Origin: a bacterium
GTDB taxonomy: Bacteria; Krumholzibacteriota; Krumholzibacteriia; LZORAL124-64-63
Assembly (NCBI GenBank): GCA_016712675.1
Contig: JADJQR010000001.1
Coordinates: forward strand, 4,278,001-4,342,000
Direction: 5' to 3'
Length of the DNA stretch: 64,000 bases
The position numbers and the translations under genes were made by a program. Within the stretch, counting starts at the first letter, position 1; each line of letters opens with the position of its first letter. Shown here piece after piece: positions 41,792 to 51,260 of the stretch. Under the pieces are notes generated by a model, which searched no databases, was not told where the DNA came from, and saw nothing but the letters and a program-made list of their open reading frames with translations.

Positions 41792-43079
41792 TCTTCGTTG
41801 ATCGCGACGACCGCGCGATGAGCTTCTCCAGGTACTGCGACCGGAACTGGCGCGTGGCCAGGGCCTGCTTCAGCGGCGGCAGGCGCAGGATCACGCCCAG
41901 CACGGCGGCCAGGGCGCGGTGGTTCCAGAACACGCGCTGGTCGAAGATCAGGTGCTGCAGGTCGCCGCGCTCGATGGCCATCAGGACCACCCGGTGGGTC
42001 GAGTTGACCGGCGTGATCACCCGCGCCGCGCGGGACTTCAGCGACAAGCCCTCGCGCGCGCAGGCACGCACGCACACGCCGCAGCCGAGGCAGATGTCCT
42101 CGTCCACACGGACCCGCCGGCGATCGGGGCGGTTCGGATCCTCGGCCGGCACCACCGCCAGGGCCTCCACCGGGCAGACGCCGACGCACCTGCCGCAGCC
42201 GTTGCAGCGCTCGGCCTCGACCTCGGGCAGGAAATTCGTGGTGTGCACGGGGTTCAGCCGGCCGAACCTGCGCGCGGCGATCATCGCCTCGCAGCAGCAG
42301 CTGCAGCAGTTGCAGATGAAGTTGACGCCCTCGCGCACGTTCTCGCCGAACTGCACCAGGTTCCGGTCACGGGCCTGCTCCAGCAGATCCAGGCCCTCCT
42401 GGACGTCCATCACACGGGCGTGGCCGTGCCGGATCAGCGAGTCCGCCGAGGCGTTGAAGGTCATGCAGATGTCCAGCGGGGCGTCGCAGGCGCGGCCGAG
42501 GTGCGACATCTTGTGGCGGCAGTAGCACATCCCGACACCGCGGTGACGGGCCGCTCGGATCACCTCGCCCGCGCGCTCGTAGTCCAGAACATGCACGGCA
42601 TTGGCTTCCGTCAGCGCCGCCTCGTTGACGAAGACGCGGCCGAGCTGCGTGTCACCGTCGGTGAACAGCGCGCGGATGAATTCCTCCTCGACGTGCAGGT
42701 ACTGGTGGAACAGTTCGCTCAGCGCCTTCTGGTCGATGTCGCCGCGCACGCGCATCAGCGAGAATTCGAAGAAGCCGGCCATGGGCGGCGGCAGGGTGTA
42801 GACCGTGCCCCGCCGGGTGCGCATGTCGACCAGAAGCGCCCGCTCGGCCAGCGCCTCGAGGATGCGGCTGGTCTCGACCAGGTCCAGCTTCCAGACGCGG
42901 CTGGCCGTCGCGGCGGTGAAGGGCTTGAGCGGCAGCAGCGCCACCAGCCGCGCTTCCTTCTCGTCGAAGAGGATCTGCAGGATCCTGAACAGCGTGTCGG
43001 ACGGCGGTGCGCCCTGGGGAAAGCGGTTGAGGCGGTCCACCAGCTCGGCGTAGCCGGACTTCAGGGTGGTGTGGGACAT
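41772..43079 (-). CDS. 4Fe-4S dicluster ferredoxin-like protein
   Basis: The product has 435 residues and starts MSHTTLKSGYAELVDRLNRF behind GGGAGG. The N-terminal half (about 1-110) looks like a winged-helix domain (DLVETSRILEALAERALLVD). Mid-protein are MCYCRHKMSH and the Cys cluster NCCSCCCEA. Two ferredoxin motifs follow, CNGCGRCVGVCP and CLGCGVCVRACA, each for a [4Fe-4S] cluster. The protein is cytoplasmic, with no signal or spans. It belongs to a family of 4Fe-4S proteins with an HTH-like start whose electron partners are not known. The C-N hydrolase gene upstream on the same strand is 31 bases away, so they may be co-transcribed. Confidence 0.88.
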   Translation of the reverse strand: MSHTTLKSGYAELVDRLNRFPQGAPPSDTLFRILQILFDEKEARLVALLPLKPFTAATASRVWKLDLVETSRILEALAERALLVDMRTRRGTVYTLPPPMAGFFEFSLMRVRGDIDQKALSELFHQYLHVEEEFIRALFTDGDTQLGRVFVNEAALTEANAVHVLDYERAGEVIRAARHRGVGMCYCRHKMSHLGRACDAPLDICMTFNASADSLIRHGHARVMDVQEGLDLLEQARDRNLVQFGENVREGVNFICNCCSCCCEAMIAARRFGRLNPVHTTNFLPEVEAERCNGCGRCVGVCPVEALAVVPAEDPNRPDRRRVRVDEDICLGCGVCVRACAREGLSLKSRAARVITPVNSTHRVVLMAIERGDLQHLIFDQRVFWNHRALAAVLGVILRLPPLKQALATRQFRSQYLEKLIARSSRSTKRAGAPA

Positions 43080-43110
43080 GCCTGCGGACCTCCCGGTGTG
43101 CGACCCGCGC

Positions 43111-43944
43111 TCACCGCCGGTTCAGCCAACCCCCGTAGAGTTCCGGACGCCGGTCGCGCAGGAACAGCCGTCGCGCGTGCGAGCGCGCCGCCTCCGACAG
43201 GTCCACCTCGCACAGCAGGGTCTCGTCGCCCCCGGCGCAGGCCCGGGCCAGCACGCGCCCGTCCGGCGCGCAGACGAAGGACTCGCCGGCGAAGGTGAGT
43301 CGCTCCTCGGTCCCGACCCGGTTGCACAGCGCCGTGAAGTAGCCGTTCTGGAAGGCCGCCACCTGCAGCTCGGCTTCGTAGAGCCCGGTGGGCCATTCGC
43401 CGACCGTCCCGGCCTGCGGCACCACGACGAGCTCGGCGCCGCCGAGGGCCAGCGCGCGCATGTACTCGGGATAGTGGCGGTCGTAGCAGATGGCGACGCC
43501 CAGCCGGCCGAAGCGGGTGGCGTACACCGGGGCGCCGGTGTCGCCGGGCGCGTAGTAGCCCTGCTCGTGGAAGCCGTCGTACTCGGTGATGTGGATCATG
43601 CGCGTGGTGCCCAGCAGGGCGCCGTCGGCGTCGATCACCGGCGAGGCGTCCCAGGTCCGCCCGTCGGCGCCGCGCTCGAACAGGTTCGGGATGCAGACGA
43701 CGCCCAGTTCGGCCGCCAGCGCCTGGAACGCGGCCGTGACCGGGCCGGGGATCGGCTCGGCCTGTCCGAGCGCTTCGGGGGTGGCCGGGAACTGCGGATG
43801 GAATCGCTCGAAGGCGAGCTCCGCGAAGGCGATCACGCGGGCGCCCTGCCGCGCGGCCTCGCGGGCCGCCGCCAGGCCGCGCGCCAGGTTGGCGGCGCGG
43901 TCGGCCGAGGCGGCCTGCTGGATGAGGGCGATGATCACGGTCAT
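43111..43944 (-). CDS. carbon-nitrogen hydrolase (nitrilase superfamily)
   Basis: 277 residues from the ATG at 43942-43944; a GTG two codons later has better spacing from CGGAG and may be used. Nitrilase fold: E42 (IAFAELAF) and nucleophile C153 (VAICYDRHYPEYMR), plus GYYAPGDTGAPVY and ALCNRVGTEE, closest in style to N-carbamoylputrescine amidase and beta-ureidopropionase. The expected catalytic Lys (R-K-x-H-I) reads TTRMIHI, with Met at position 116, so activity or specificity may differ. The likely reaction is hydrolysis of an amide or carbamoyl amine in the cytoplasm. It is adjacent to the ferredoxin gene. Confidence 0.88.
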   Translation of the reverse strand: MTVIIALIQQAASADRAANLARGLAAAREAARQGARVIAFAELAFERFHPQFPATPEALGQAEPIPGPVTAAFQALAAELGVVCIPNLFERGADGRTWDASPVIDADGALLGTTRMIHITEYDGFHEQGYYAPGDTGAPVYATRFGRLGVAICYDRHYPEYMRALALGGAELVVVPQAGTVGEWPTGLYEAELQVAAFQNGYFTALCNRVGTEERLTFAGESFVCAPDGRVLARACAGGDETLLCEVDLSEAARSHARRLFLRDRRPELYGGWLNRR

Positions 43945-44003
43945 CTCCGATCGGGCGCCCGTCCCCGGGCGCCCCTCGTGTTGTCGCCGCCGAACGCGCG
44001 GCA

Positions 44004-47000
44004 TCAGCGCAGCAGCGTCATCTTCCGCTCCAGCCGCTGGCCGTCGGCCTCGATCCGCGAGATGTAGAGCCCGCTCGCCACGTCGTGACCGGCGTCGTCG
44101 CGGCCGTCCCAGGGAACCGCATGCACGCCCGCAGCGAACGGCTGGTCCGACAGCAGGTCGCGCACCTTGTGTCCACGCAGGTCGAAGATCGCCAGTCGCG
44201 GTGTGCCGGCCCGCGCCAGCTCGAAGCGGATCTCCGTGCGCGGATTGAACGGATTGGGCCGGTTCGGCAGGAGCCGGTACGCGGCCGCCGGCGTGTCCGG
44301 CGCGCCCGAGATCACCGCCGCGTGCGTGATGTTCAGCGACCACGAGTTCAATGTGCCGACATCGGAGCCGGCCAGGTCTGCGATGAACATGGTCCAGTTG
44401 CCGCCCATGTTCTCGCCGACGAAGTCGGACAGCGCGCCGGGACCGTCCACGACGAGCGTGGTCCCGTAGGTCCCGGCAATGTTGTCCGCCGAGCTGCCCG
44501 AGCGGTTGTGCAGGCGCACGGTCGTGCCTGCGGGCGACGTCAGTTCGACCACCAGGTCGCCGATCCAGGTGTGCGTCAGCGAGACGCCGACGGTCACGGC
44601 CGTGATCGGCGCGCTTGCCGGCACGTAAAGCACCGACGTGACGCCGGCCGGGTCCTCGTCGGGAATCGACGCGGGCGTGCCCTGCGTGAACGTGTTGGTA
44701 AGGGTGTAGCGCAGGGTGGCGCCGGCGGAGCCCGCCTCGCCTTCGGCCAGCTGGACCGTCACGATCTCGGTGGTCATGCCGGGCGCCGAGAAGGTCACGG
44801 TGTACGTGCCCGCATAGAGGCCGTCGATCAGGTAGTGGCCGCCCGGGCCGCTGTTGACGACGTGGCCGGGACCGGCGCTGATCGTCGCGCCATCGAGCCC
44901 CGTGACGACATCCCCATTCAGCTGGGTGACGGTGCCGGAGATCGACGCGGTTGCCGCGCCCTGCGACGCCAGCAGCCAGGCGGCGGCGTTCTCGACCAGG
45001 TGCCGGGCGGCCGTCGTGTCGGCCAGGGCGCCGACGTTGCACGCCAGCACCACGATCTGGCCGGCCGACGGCACCGCGTCGTCATCCCAGGCGAGCACGC
45101 CCGCAGCGCCCGCGTAACCGGACGTCTCGTAGACCACGGCGGCGCCGGCGGCCGGACTCAGGGCGTCCTGGTCCCCGTAGCCGTCGTAGGCCAGCGCCAG
45201 CACGGCCGGCAGCGCATGAGGCGTTGTGGCGACCGGATGCGTCGGCTGCAGGACCTCCAAAGTGCCGGCATTGTCGGCGCGCCAGGTCGCCGCATGCAGC
45301 ACGCCGCCGGCGAAGGTCGGATAGCCCGGCGAGGAGATGGCGTCGTAGCCGGTCTCGCCGCCCTCGACGATCAGCTTGCCACCGGCGGCGGTCCAGGCCT
45401 CGAGCAGCGAACGCAACGACGCGCTGGCCACCGGCGCCGTATTGGCGCCGCTGGTCAGGACCGCGAACTGGCAGGCATCGAAGTCCGCGGCCGTGAGAGC
45501 GGCAGCATCGACCACGCGGGTCACGTAGCCGGCCTCGCGCAGCCAACGACCGAGGTCCGCGGGCGCAGCCTTGCCGGCGCTCGGCGCCACGGGGCGCTTG
45601 TCCAGGTCGTACTTCACGTCGGCAATGACGGCCCCGCCGGACTTGGCGCCCGTGTCGTCGATCACCAGCGCGACGCCCAGCGCATCGATGATCGTCAGCA
45701 CGTGCGGGCCGTCGGCGACCAGGTTGGGCACGAGCGCCGCGTCGCTGACGTTGATCGTGTAGCTGACGACGTCGCCGACGGCGAGCTCGCCGGCCGGCAC
45801 CGGGAACGGCGCCGACCAGAGGTCCGCGCCCTGCGCGAGCAGCGCAAAGTCGTCACGCGGCACGCCGTTGATGGAGTAGGCGACGTCGACCGACGCCACG
45901 CCGAGGTTGTCGGTCACCGTCGCGCGGATCTGCGGCGGCCAGGTCGCCAGCGGCTGGCTGCCCAGCGGGACATGCGCGACGACGGGCGGCGTCAGGTCGG
46001 GACCGACCCGGAAGCTGAAGAACGCCCCCGGCGCGTCCAGGGGCAACGTGGCCCCGATGCCGCCGATGTCGGCCGCCGACAGGTAGTAGTCCACCATGGT
46101 GCCGGCCGGCTGGGGCTGGATGTAGCCGATGAACGTGTCGCCGAACTCGTTGATGAGCCAATCCTGCTGCCAGGCGCCGCCGTCCGCGCGCCAGTGCACG
46201 AGCACTTCCTCGTACCGCAGCGGGGTCCGCGACGTGATGGTCGCGCCGACCTGGTAGGCCGCGTCTGTCACCTCGGTGTCCCCCAGCGACTCGTGGCCCA
46301 GCGCGGGCCCGAAGTAGTACACCGCGGCGTAGGCGTCCAGGATGCCCCAGCCGAAGTCGTTGTTCGGCGCCCCGGCGCGGTCGGCTGTGGCACGCATGGC
46401 CTCGCGCACCTGCATCGGCGTCAGCGAGGGCACGCGCGACAGGACCAGTGCCGCCACGCCCGCGGTCAGCGGGCACGAGAACGACGTGCCCGAGGCGGTC
46501 GTGTAACCGGCGATCGTGCCGGTGGACGCGACGTGGTTGCTCGAGCCCAGGGCGCAGACGTCGGGCTTGATGCGTCCGTCGGCACTGGGACCAGGGGACG
46601 AGAAGTAGGACAGCGTACCGGTGCTGGTCACGGCGCCGGCGGCGATCACGCTGTCGCCGTCGGCAGGCGCGATGATGTGGTCCCAGCTGGTGTCCCGCTC
46701 GTTGCCCGCCGAGTTGCAGACGACGATGCCCTTGCCCACGGCCAGGTCGGCCGCGATGGTGCAGGCGGCGGTGTTGCCGTCCATGTCCGCGAACGTGAAC
46801 CAGTCGAGATAGCCCAGGGAACTGGAAACGACGTCCACGCCGTAGATGTCGAGCCACTCGATACCCGCGACCCAGTTGTCCTCCTCCGCCGGCACCTCCT
46901 GCGAGACATCCTCGGTCTTGGCCAGCACCAGCGTGGCGCCCCAGGCGGGACCGACGTGGCTGCCCGGTGCGTACCCCGCGATCGTCGACATGGTCTTGGT

Positions 47001-47789
47001 TCCATGGTCATCCTGGTCCGAGGGATCGCCTGGCTGGTTCTCGACGACGCCGTCGTTGTTGACGAAGTCCCAGCGCGCCAGCACCGGCAGCGGCGACAGG
47101 CATTCGTGCGTGGTGCGGAAGCCGGAATCGAGCATGCCGATGATGACGCCCTGCCCGTGGATGCCGGTCTCGTGGACGGCCGGCACGTTGATCTGTTCGA
47201 GATCCTCGAGGCTGCCGCCGTAATCCAGGCTCCACTGCGAGGCGTTCGCGCGCGGCGCTGGCGCGCCGAGATCCGGCGCCGTCATCGCGGGCAATTCCCG
47301 TGACCGGCGCACCAGCGTCACCCTGCGCACGTGCGGCAGCGCCGCCAGGGCCGCCACCTGACCGGGCGCGACATCGAAGCTGGCTGCGTTGAGCCAACGT
47401 GACACGCGCCTAAGCTTCGCGCCGGTCGCCTCGACCGCCTGCACGTGGGCTGCGGAGACCGCAAGGTCGGTCTGGTCGACGAGCCCCACGGACAGCCCGG
47501 ACTTGCCCGCCGCGGCCTGCATCTTCGCGCGGCGCTGGCGGGCGCGGTCACCCAGCTCCCGCTCGGCCTGCGCCAGGGCGCCAGCCAGTTCACCGGAGGC
47601 CAGGCCCTTGTCGGTGAACCAGACCCAGACGGCGATCGTCCCGTCGGCCCGGCGGCCGGCGAACCCGGGATCGGCCAGCGCGCGGGAAACTTCCGGCATC
47701 ACGCCATCGGGAGCGGCGGACAGGGAAGCCGTCGCCGCTGCGGCCATGAACATCGACGCGAGCAGCAGGATTCGGGCGCAGGATCTCAT
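44004..47789 (-). CDS. exported subtilisin-like (S8) protease with P-domain and PNPFNP tail
   Basis: The product has 1261 residues; the ATG at 47787-47789 follows GGAGG and opens a signal peptide (ARILLLASMFMAAAATASLS). A propeptide (about 30-165) precedes the catalytic domain with D221 (GMLDSGF), H262 (DDHGTKTMSTIAG), oxyanion N359 (CNSAGN) and S436 (ASGTSFSCP). Beyond are Ig-like domains, a ThuA-like or GATase-like segment (LREAGYVTRVVDAAALTAAD, VEGGETGYD), a carboxypeptidase-regulatory-like domain (NGDVVTGLDGATI), a proprotein-convertase P-domain (HTWIGDLVVELTSPAGT) and the tail NRPNPFNPRTEIRFELARAG ending KMTLLR. It is a secreted or surface endopeptidase. Confidence 0.95.
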   Translation of the reverse strand: MRSCARILLLASMFMAAAATASLSAAPDGVMPEVSRALADPGFAGRRADGTIAVWVWFTDKGLASGELAGALAQAERELGDRARQRRAKMQAAAGKSGLSVGLVDQTDLAVSAAHVQAVEATGAKLRRVSRWLNAASFDVAPGQVAALAALPHVRRVTLVRRSRELPAMTAPDLGAPAPRANASQWSLDYGGSLEDLEQINVPAVHETGIHGQGVIIGMLDSGFRTTHECLSPLPVLARWDFVNNDGVVENQPGDPSDQDDHGTKTMSTIAGYAPGSHVGPAWGATLVLAKTEDVSQEVPAEEDNWVAGIEWLDIYGVDVVSSSLGYLDWFTFADMDGNTAACTIAADLAVGKGIVVCNSAGNERDTSWDHIIAPADGDSVIAAGAVTSTGTLSYFSSPGPSADGRIKPDVCALGSSNHVASTGTIAGYTTASGTSFSCPLTAGVAALVLSRVPSLTPMQVREAMRATADRAGAPNNDFGWGILDAYAAVYYFGPALGHESLGDTEVTDAAYQVGATITSRTPLRYEEVLVHWRADGGAWQQDWLINEFGDTFIGYIQPQPAGTMVDYYLSAADIGGIGATLPLDAPGAFFSFRVGPDLTPPVVAHVPLGSQPLATWPPQIRATVTDNLGVASVDVAYSINGVPRDDFALLAQGADLWSAPFPVPAGELAVGDVVSYTINVSDAALVPNLVADGPHVLTIIDALGVALVIDDTGAKSGGAVIADVKYDLDKRPVAPSAGKAAPADLGRWLREAGYVTRVVDAAALTAADFDACQFAVLTSGANTAPVASASLRSLLEAWTAAGGKLIVEGGETGYDAISSPGYPTFAGGVLHAATWRADNAGTLEVLQPTHPVATTPHALPAVLALAYDGYGDQDALSPAAGAAVVYETSGYAGAAGVLAWDDDAVPSAGQIVVLACNVGALADTTAARHLVENAAAWLLASQGAATASISGTVTQLNGDVVTGLDGATISAGPGHVVNSGPGGHYLIDGLYAGTYTVTFSAPGMTTEIVTVQLAEGEAGSAGATLRYTLTNTFTQGTPASIPDEDPAGVTSVLYVPASAPITAVTVGVSLTHTWIGDLVVELTSPAGTTVRLHNRSGSSADNIAGTYGTTLVVDGPGALSDFVGENMGGNWTMFIADLAGSDVGTLNSWSLNITHAAVISGAPDTPAAAYRLLPNRPNPFNPRTEIRFELARAGTPRLAIFDLRGHKVRDLLSDQPFAAGVHAVPWDGRDDAGHDVASGLYISRIEADGQRLERKMTLLR

Positions 47790-47983
47790 GACGTGAGCCT
47801 CCGGAGCGACAAGGACAGGGCACGGTGTGTGCAAACGATGACAATAGCAGGTCCGCGGGCGCGCGTGTGCACGAAGTCGCCTCACGACGCCTGGCGAACC
47901 GTCACGAGGTCGGGACGAATGAACTTGAGCCGCCACGGGACGCGCGGTATCGTCTGCTGGCCGCCAGCCGCTGGGAGGTCCGC

Positions 47984-49546
47984 ATGAAGGCACTGCTTGC
48001 CGGCCTGGTGGCGCTCGCCGTGCTCGCCGGCGCGGCCACGGGTGGAATCGACGATGCCGCCCGCTACCTCGGTCCGGACCGCCAGCAGAGCTTCGACGCG
48101 TACGTCGCGTTCATCACCAGCGTGCACGCCGTCTCGCGCGACGGCCAGAAGCGGCTGGGCGTGTCGTGGGAGGCCGCCCTGGACAACGGTCGGCGCCGCT
48201 TCGAGGAAGCCCGCACCGTCCAGGACGTGTACTACGCGCTGCTGTCGGTCCAGCGCACCCTGCGTGACGGTCACGGGCGCTTTCGGCGCCACGGGTTGCC
48301 GGTGACGTTCGGGCCGGCGGTCGCCCTCGATTTCGAGGTCGCCGTGCGCTACGCGCACCAGGACGGCGGCCCGCACGAGTACGTCGTAGTCCGTTCGGGC
48401 GAATCGACCCTGCCGGTCGGCGCCACGGTCACCGGCTGCGACAGCCTGGCGATCGTCGAGTACGAGGCCCGCCTGCTCGAGTGGTACGACCGGCACACGC
48501 CGGAGGGCTTCCGCGACTTCGCGGCCCGCTGCCTGTCGTACCGCAGGCCCCAATCGTTGCCGTGCCCCCATCCCGGGGATGCGGCTCCGCTCGCCTGGCA
48601 GGATGTGGACGGGACCGGGCACGAGACCACGTTGACCTGGCGCGCCGTCGAGGGCGCCGCGGCGAACGACCCCGACCTCAACGGCTCCTCGGTGTCCGCG
48701 GTCACGCCGCCCGGCCGGCGCGACCCCCCGCGCTTCGACGCGCAGTACGGGGACTTCCCCCTGGAGGCCACCGGCCTCCTCTTCGATATCCACGGCACCA
48801 GGCGGGCCGACACGAAGATCCTGCGCTACGTCTCCTTCAACTACGGGAACGAGGCGGACTTCCCGCCCGAGCTGGCGGCGATCGCGCGGCACCTGCGGGA
48901 AGCGGGCGCGCGGCGCGTGCTGGTCGACGTGCGCGAGAACGCCGGCGGCGCCTTCGACCCGGCGCTGGTGGGACTCTTCACGCCGCAGCCGTTCCGGATC
49001 ATGACCAAGAGCCTGTACTACGGGGAACGCCTCCGGACGCACCCCGAGGCCATCGGCCTGGACCCGGGGCTGGAACTGTGGACGGAGGAGGAGGCCAGGC
49101 TCCTGCGGGACGACCTGGCGGCGCGCCCGGCGGCGACCTGGTCACGGGAGATCCCGTTCTTCTGCCGGACCGCCGCCTGCGCGGAGGCTGAGACGGTCCT
49201 GCGCTACGATGGCTCGCCGGGCTTCGAGACGGTCGTCCTGTGCGGGCCGGCCACGTTCAGCTCGGGCGACATGTTCGTCACGCTCATGAAGGACAACGGC
49301 GTCGCGAAGCTGGCCGGCATGCCGTCCGGGGCCGGGGATGCGCCCTACCGCTGGACGCTCGACTACCCGCTGGCCGACGGCACCCGGGTCACGCTGCGGC
49401 TGACCAACGCCGTCAGCTATCGGCCCTATACGGGAGGCCTCACGGTCGAGGGCAACCCGCCGGCGCTCGACTTCCCGGTCTTCCCGACGCGCGCCAACGC
49501 CGCGGCCTACCTGGACTCGGTGCTGGCCGCGGTAGGCTGGGAATAG
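47984..49546 (+). CDS. exported S41 (C-terminal processing protease)-like protein
   Basis: 520 residues from the ATG at 47984 behind GGGAGG, with signal peptide MKALLAGLVALAVLAGAATG. The N-terminal helical region (about 25-110) ends with TLRDGHGRF, the usual tricorn/CTP DxH entry. A degenerate PDZ-like part follows (about 130-190). The S41 core has RRVLVDVRENAGGAFDPALV and VVLCGPATFSSGDMFVTLMK, where the Ser-Ser of TFSSGD gives the nucleophile, and a Lys three residues after FVTL is at the dyad position. There is no PNPFNP tail, so it is probably periplasmic. It is divergent from the subtilase. Confidence 0.82.
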   Translation: MKALLAGLVALAVLAGAATGGIDDAARYLGPDRQQSFDAYVAFITSVHAVSRDGQKRLGVSWEAALDNGRRRFEEARTVQDVYYALLSVQRTLRDGHGRFRRHGLPVTFGPAVALDFEVAVRYAHQDGGPHEYVVVRSGESTLPVGATVTGCDSLAIVEYEARLLEWYDRHTPEGFRDFAARCLSYRRPQSLPCPHPGDAAPLAWQDVDGTGHETTLTWRAVEGAAANDPDLNGSSVSAVTPPGRRDPPRFDAQYGDFPLEATGLLFDIHGTRRADTKILRYVSFNYGNEADFPPELAAIARHLREAGARRVLVDVRENAGGAFDPALVGLFTPQPFRIMTKSLYYGERLRTHPEAIGLDPGLELWTEEEARLLRDDLAARPAATWSREIPFFCRTAACAEAETVLRYDGSPGFETVVLCGPATFSSGDMFVTLMKDNGVAKLAGMPSGAGDAPYRWTLDYPLADGTRVTLRLTNAVSYRPYTGGLTVEGNPPALDFPVFPTRANAAAYLDSVLAAVGWE

Positions 49547-49571
49547 CGGCGGCGGACTCGGCCGCGCGTCG

Positions 49572-50573
49572 TCATGGCCACGGCAGGCCCCTGGTCAGGT
49601 TGACGAACCCCTCGCCGTCCTGGCGGTACAGCCCCCGGTACCCGCCGACCCAGATCCGGCCCGTGCGGTCCTCGAACGTGCACTGCACGGCGGGGCTGAG
49701 CAGCCCGTCGTCCTCGCCGAACCTGCGGAACGACGTCCCGTCGTAACGGTAGACCCCGTAGTGCTCGGTCGGGAACCAGATGTTGCCGGCGCGGTCGGCG
49801 AAGAGATCCCAGGCTTCCGTGCCTTCGACGCCGTCCGCGGGGCCGAAGTGGGTGAACGCCCCATCCTTCAGCCGGCAGACGCCGTGGTGGTGCGTCGCGA
49901 ACCAGACGCTGCCGTCCGGCGCTTCCAGCACGTCGTTCACGACGTTGTCGCACAAGCCGTCGGCAACCGAGATGTTCTCCAGCTTCGCCCCGTCCCAGAC
50001 GAAGACGCCGCCGGTGGTGGCGAACCACATCCGGCCACCGCTGTCCTCGCTGATGCCGTGCACGATGCGCGAACTGGTCACGCCGCGGGAGTGGTCCGGC
50101 TCGGTCGCGGGCAGGTCGAAGGCGGTGAAGGTCCGGCCGTCGAAGGTGCTGGCCCCGGCCAGGGTCCCGACCCAGATGAGGCCCGCACGGTCGATGGCCA
50201 GGGGCCCACACGTCGTTGGCCCCGGGATGGGCCGGGGCCTGGGCGATGGTGACGTTCGTGAAGGAGGTTCCGTCCCACCGGGTCAGGCCGTTGTTGGTAC
50301 CGAACCAGACATTGCCGTCGGCGTCCTCGACGATCCCGCGCACGGCCTCGCCGCCGAAGCCCAGGCGTTCGTCGAACTGCTGCAGGTTCCGTCCGTCGTG
50401 ACGGATCACCCCGTCGCCGTTGGTGCCGAACCACATGTGGCCGCGATGGTCCTCGTGGATGCGGCGGACGAAGTGGCTGATCTGGGGCCGAGGAGCGGGT
50501 CGTGCGGGGGCTGGGCCCCGGACCCGGCGGCCAGGGCCAGCGACAAGGCGATCACGGGCCAAGCTGTCTTCAT
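49572..50573 (-). pseudogene. two-component-regulator-type propeller protein, two frame breaks
   Basis: The start is MKTAWPVIALSLALAAGSGA (ATG 50571-50573, GAGG before it), a signal peptide. Seven-bladed Reg_prop repeats follow: HMWFGTNGDGVIRHDGRNLQ, NVWFGTNNGLTRWDG, LIWVGTLAGASTFDG, MWFATTGGVFVWDG and IWVGGYRGLYRQDGEG. The frame is lost near 50486 (one C short in a C run) and regained, then shifted again near 50203 (one base too many in GGGGCCC). From 50081 to the stop at 49572 it is open. Without the breaks it is a 333-residue exported propeller. The opposite-sign indels in homopolymers make sequencing error likely; otherwise it is a recent pseudogene. Confidence 0.7.
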
Positions 50574-50856
50574 GGCGTTCCTCGGGTCCGGGTGGCGGGC
50601 GGGAGTCGATCGTCTCTTCCAACGTCGTCACGACGTCGTGGTTCCGCCTCCTCGATATCGGCCGGTGTCGGCGCTGAACGGCCGCCCGGTCCACGGCGGA
50701 CCACCGCCGCCGCCGGTGGCGGTGGCGGGAATGCGGGCCTTCCCTCAAATTGGGTGCAGGTGACCCAGATACGAGTGACGGCCGGTATGGCGGTCGCGCG
50801 CAGGCCCGGCTGACGGGCATCGCGACCCCGGTGCCGGAAGCGAAGGGATCGGACAC

Positions 50857-51063
50857 ATGACGGACCGCGTCTACAAGAAGATCGAGATCACCGGAACCTC
50901 CGCGACCTCGGTCGAGGATGCCGTCAAGAACGCCGTCGCCCACGCCGCGAAGACCGTGCGCATGATGCGCTGGTTCGAGGTCGTCGAGACGCGCGGCCGC
51001 CTCGAGAACGACAAGGTGGCCGAGTGGCAGGTCACGGTGAAGATCGGGTTTGCCGTGGACTAG
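50857..51063 (+). CDS. dodecin
   Basis: The product has 68 residues: MTDRVYKKIEITGTSATSVE, then DAVKNAVAHAAKTVRMMRWF, then EVVETRGRLENDKVAEWQVT. Length and pattern (VYKKIEITGTS, AKTVRxMRWFEVVETRG, VxVKIGF) match dodecins, small beta-alpha-beta-beta subunits that form a hollow dodecamer binding and storing flavins; W39 is the flavin-stacking residue. It stands alone, divergent from the propeller gene and about 200 bases from the next kinase. Confidence 0.95.
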   Translation: MTDRVYKKIEITGTSATSVEDAVKNAVAHAAKTVRMMRWFEVVETRGRLENDKVAEWQVTVKIGFAVD

Positions 51064-51136
51064 GAGAGATGGGTGCCGCGACGCGTTACCACACCCGCGC
51101 CGGTGGCGGCCCGCGCGGGAGCGGCGAAGACGCCGC

Positions 51137-51165
51137 GTGCCAGCGCCACAACTCCCTGCTATCAT
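51137..51165 (+). promoter_or_regulatory. candidate promoter of the third kinase
   Basis: GTGCCA (51137-51142), 17 bases, TATCAT (51160-51165) with the extended TG (TGCTATCAT). It is about 96 bases before the start at 51261. Confidence 0.4.
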
Positions 51166-51260
51166 GCCCTCCGCGAACGTCCCGCCTGAGCGCTTCTCCC
51201 TGCGGCGCCGGCCTCGCGTGCGATGGTGCTCGTGGCGAGGAACCACATCCCGGAGCCGAG

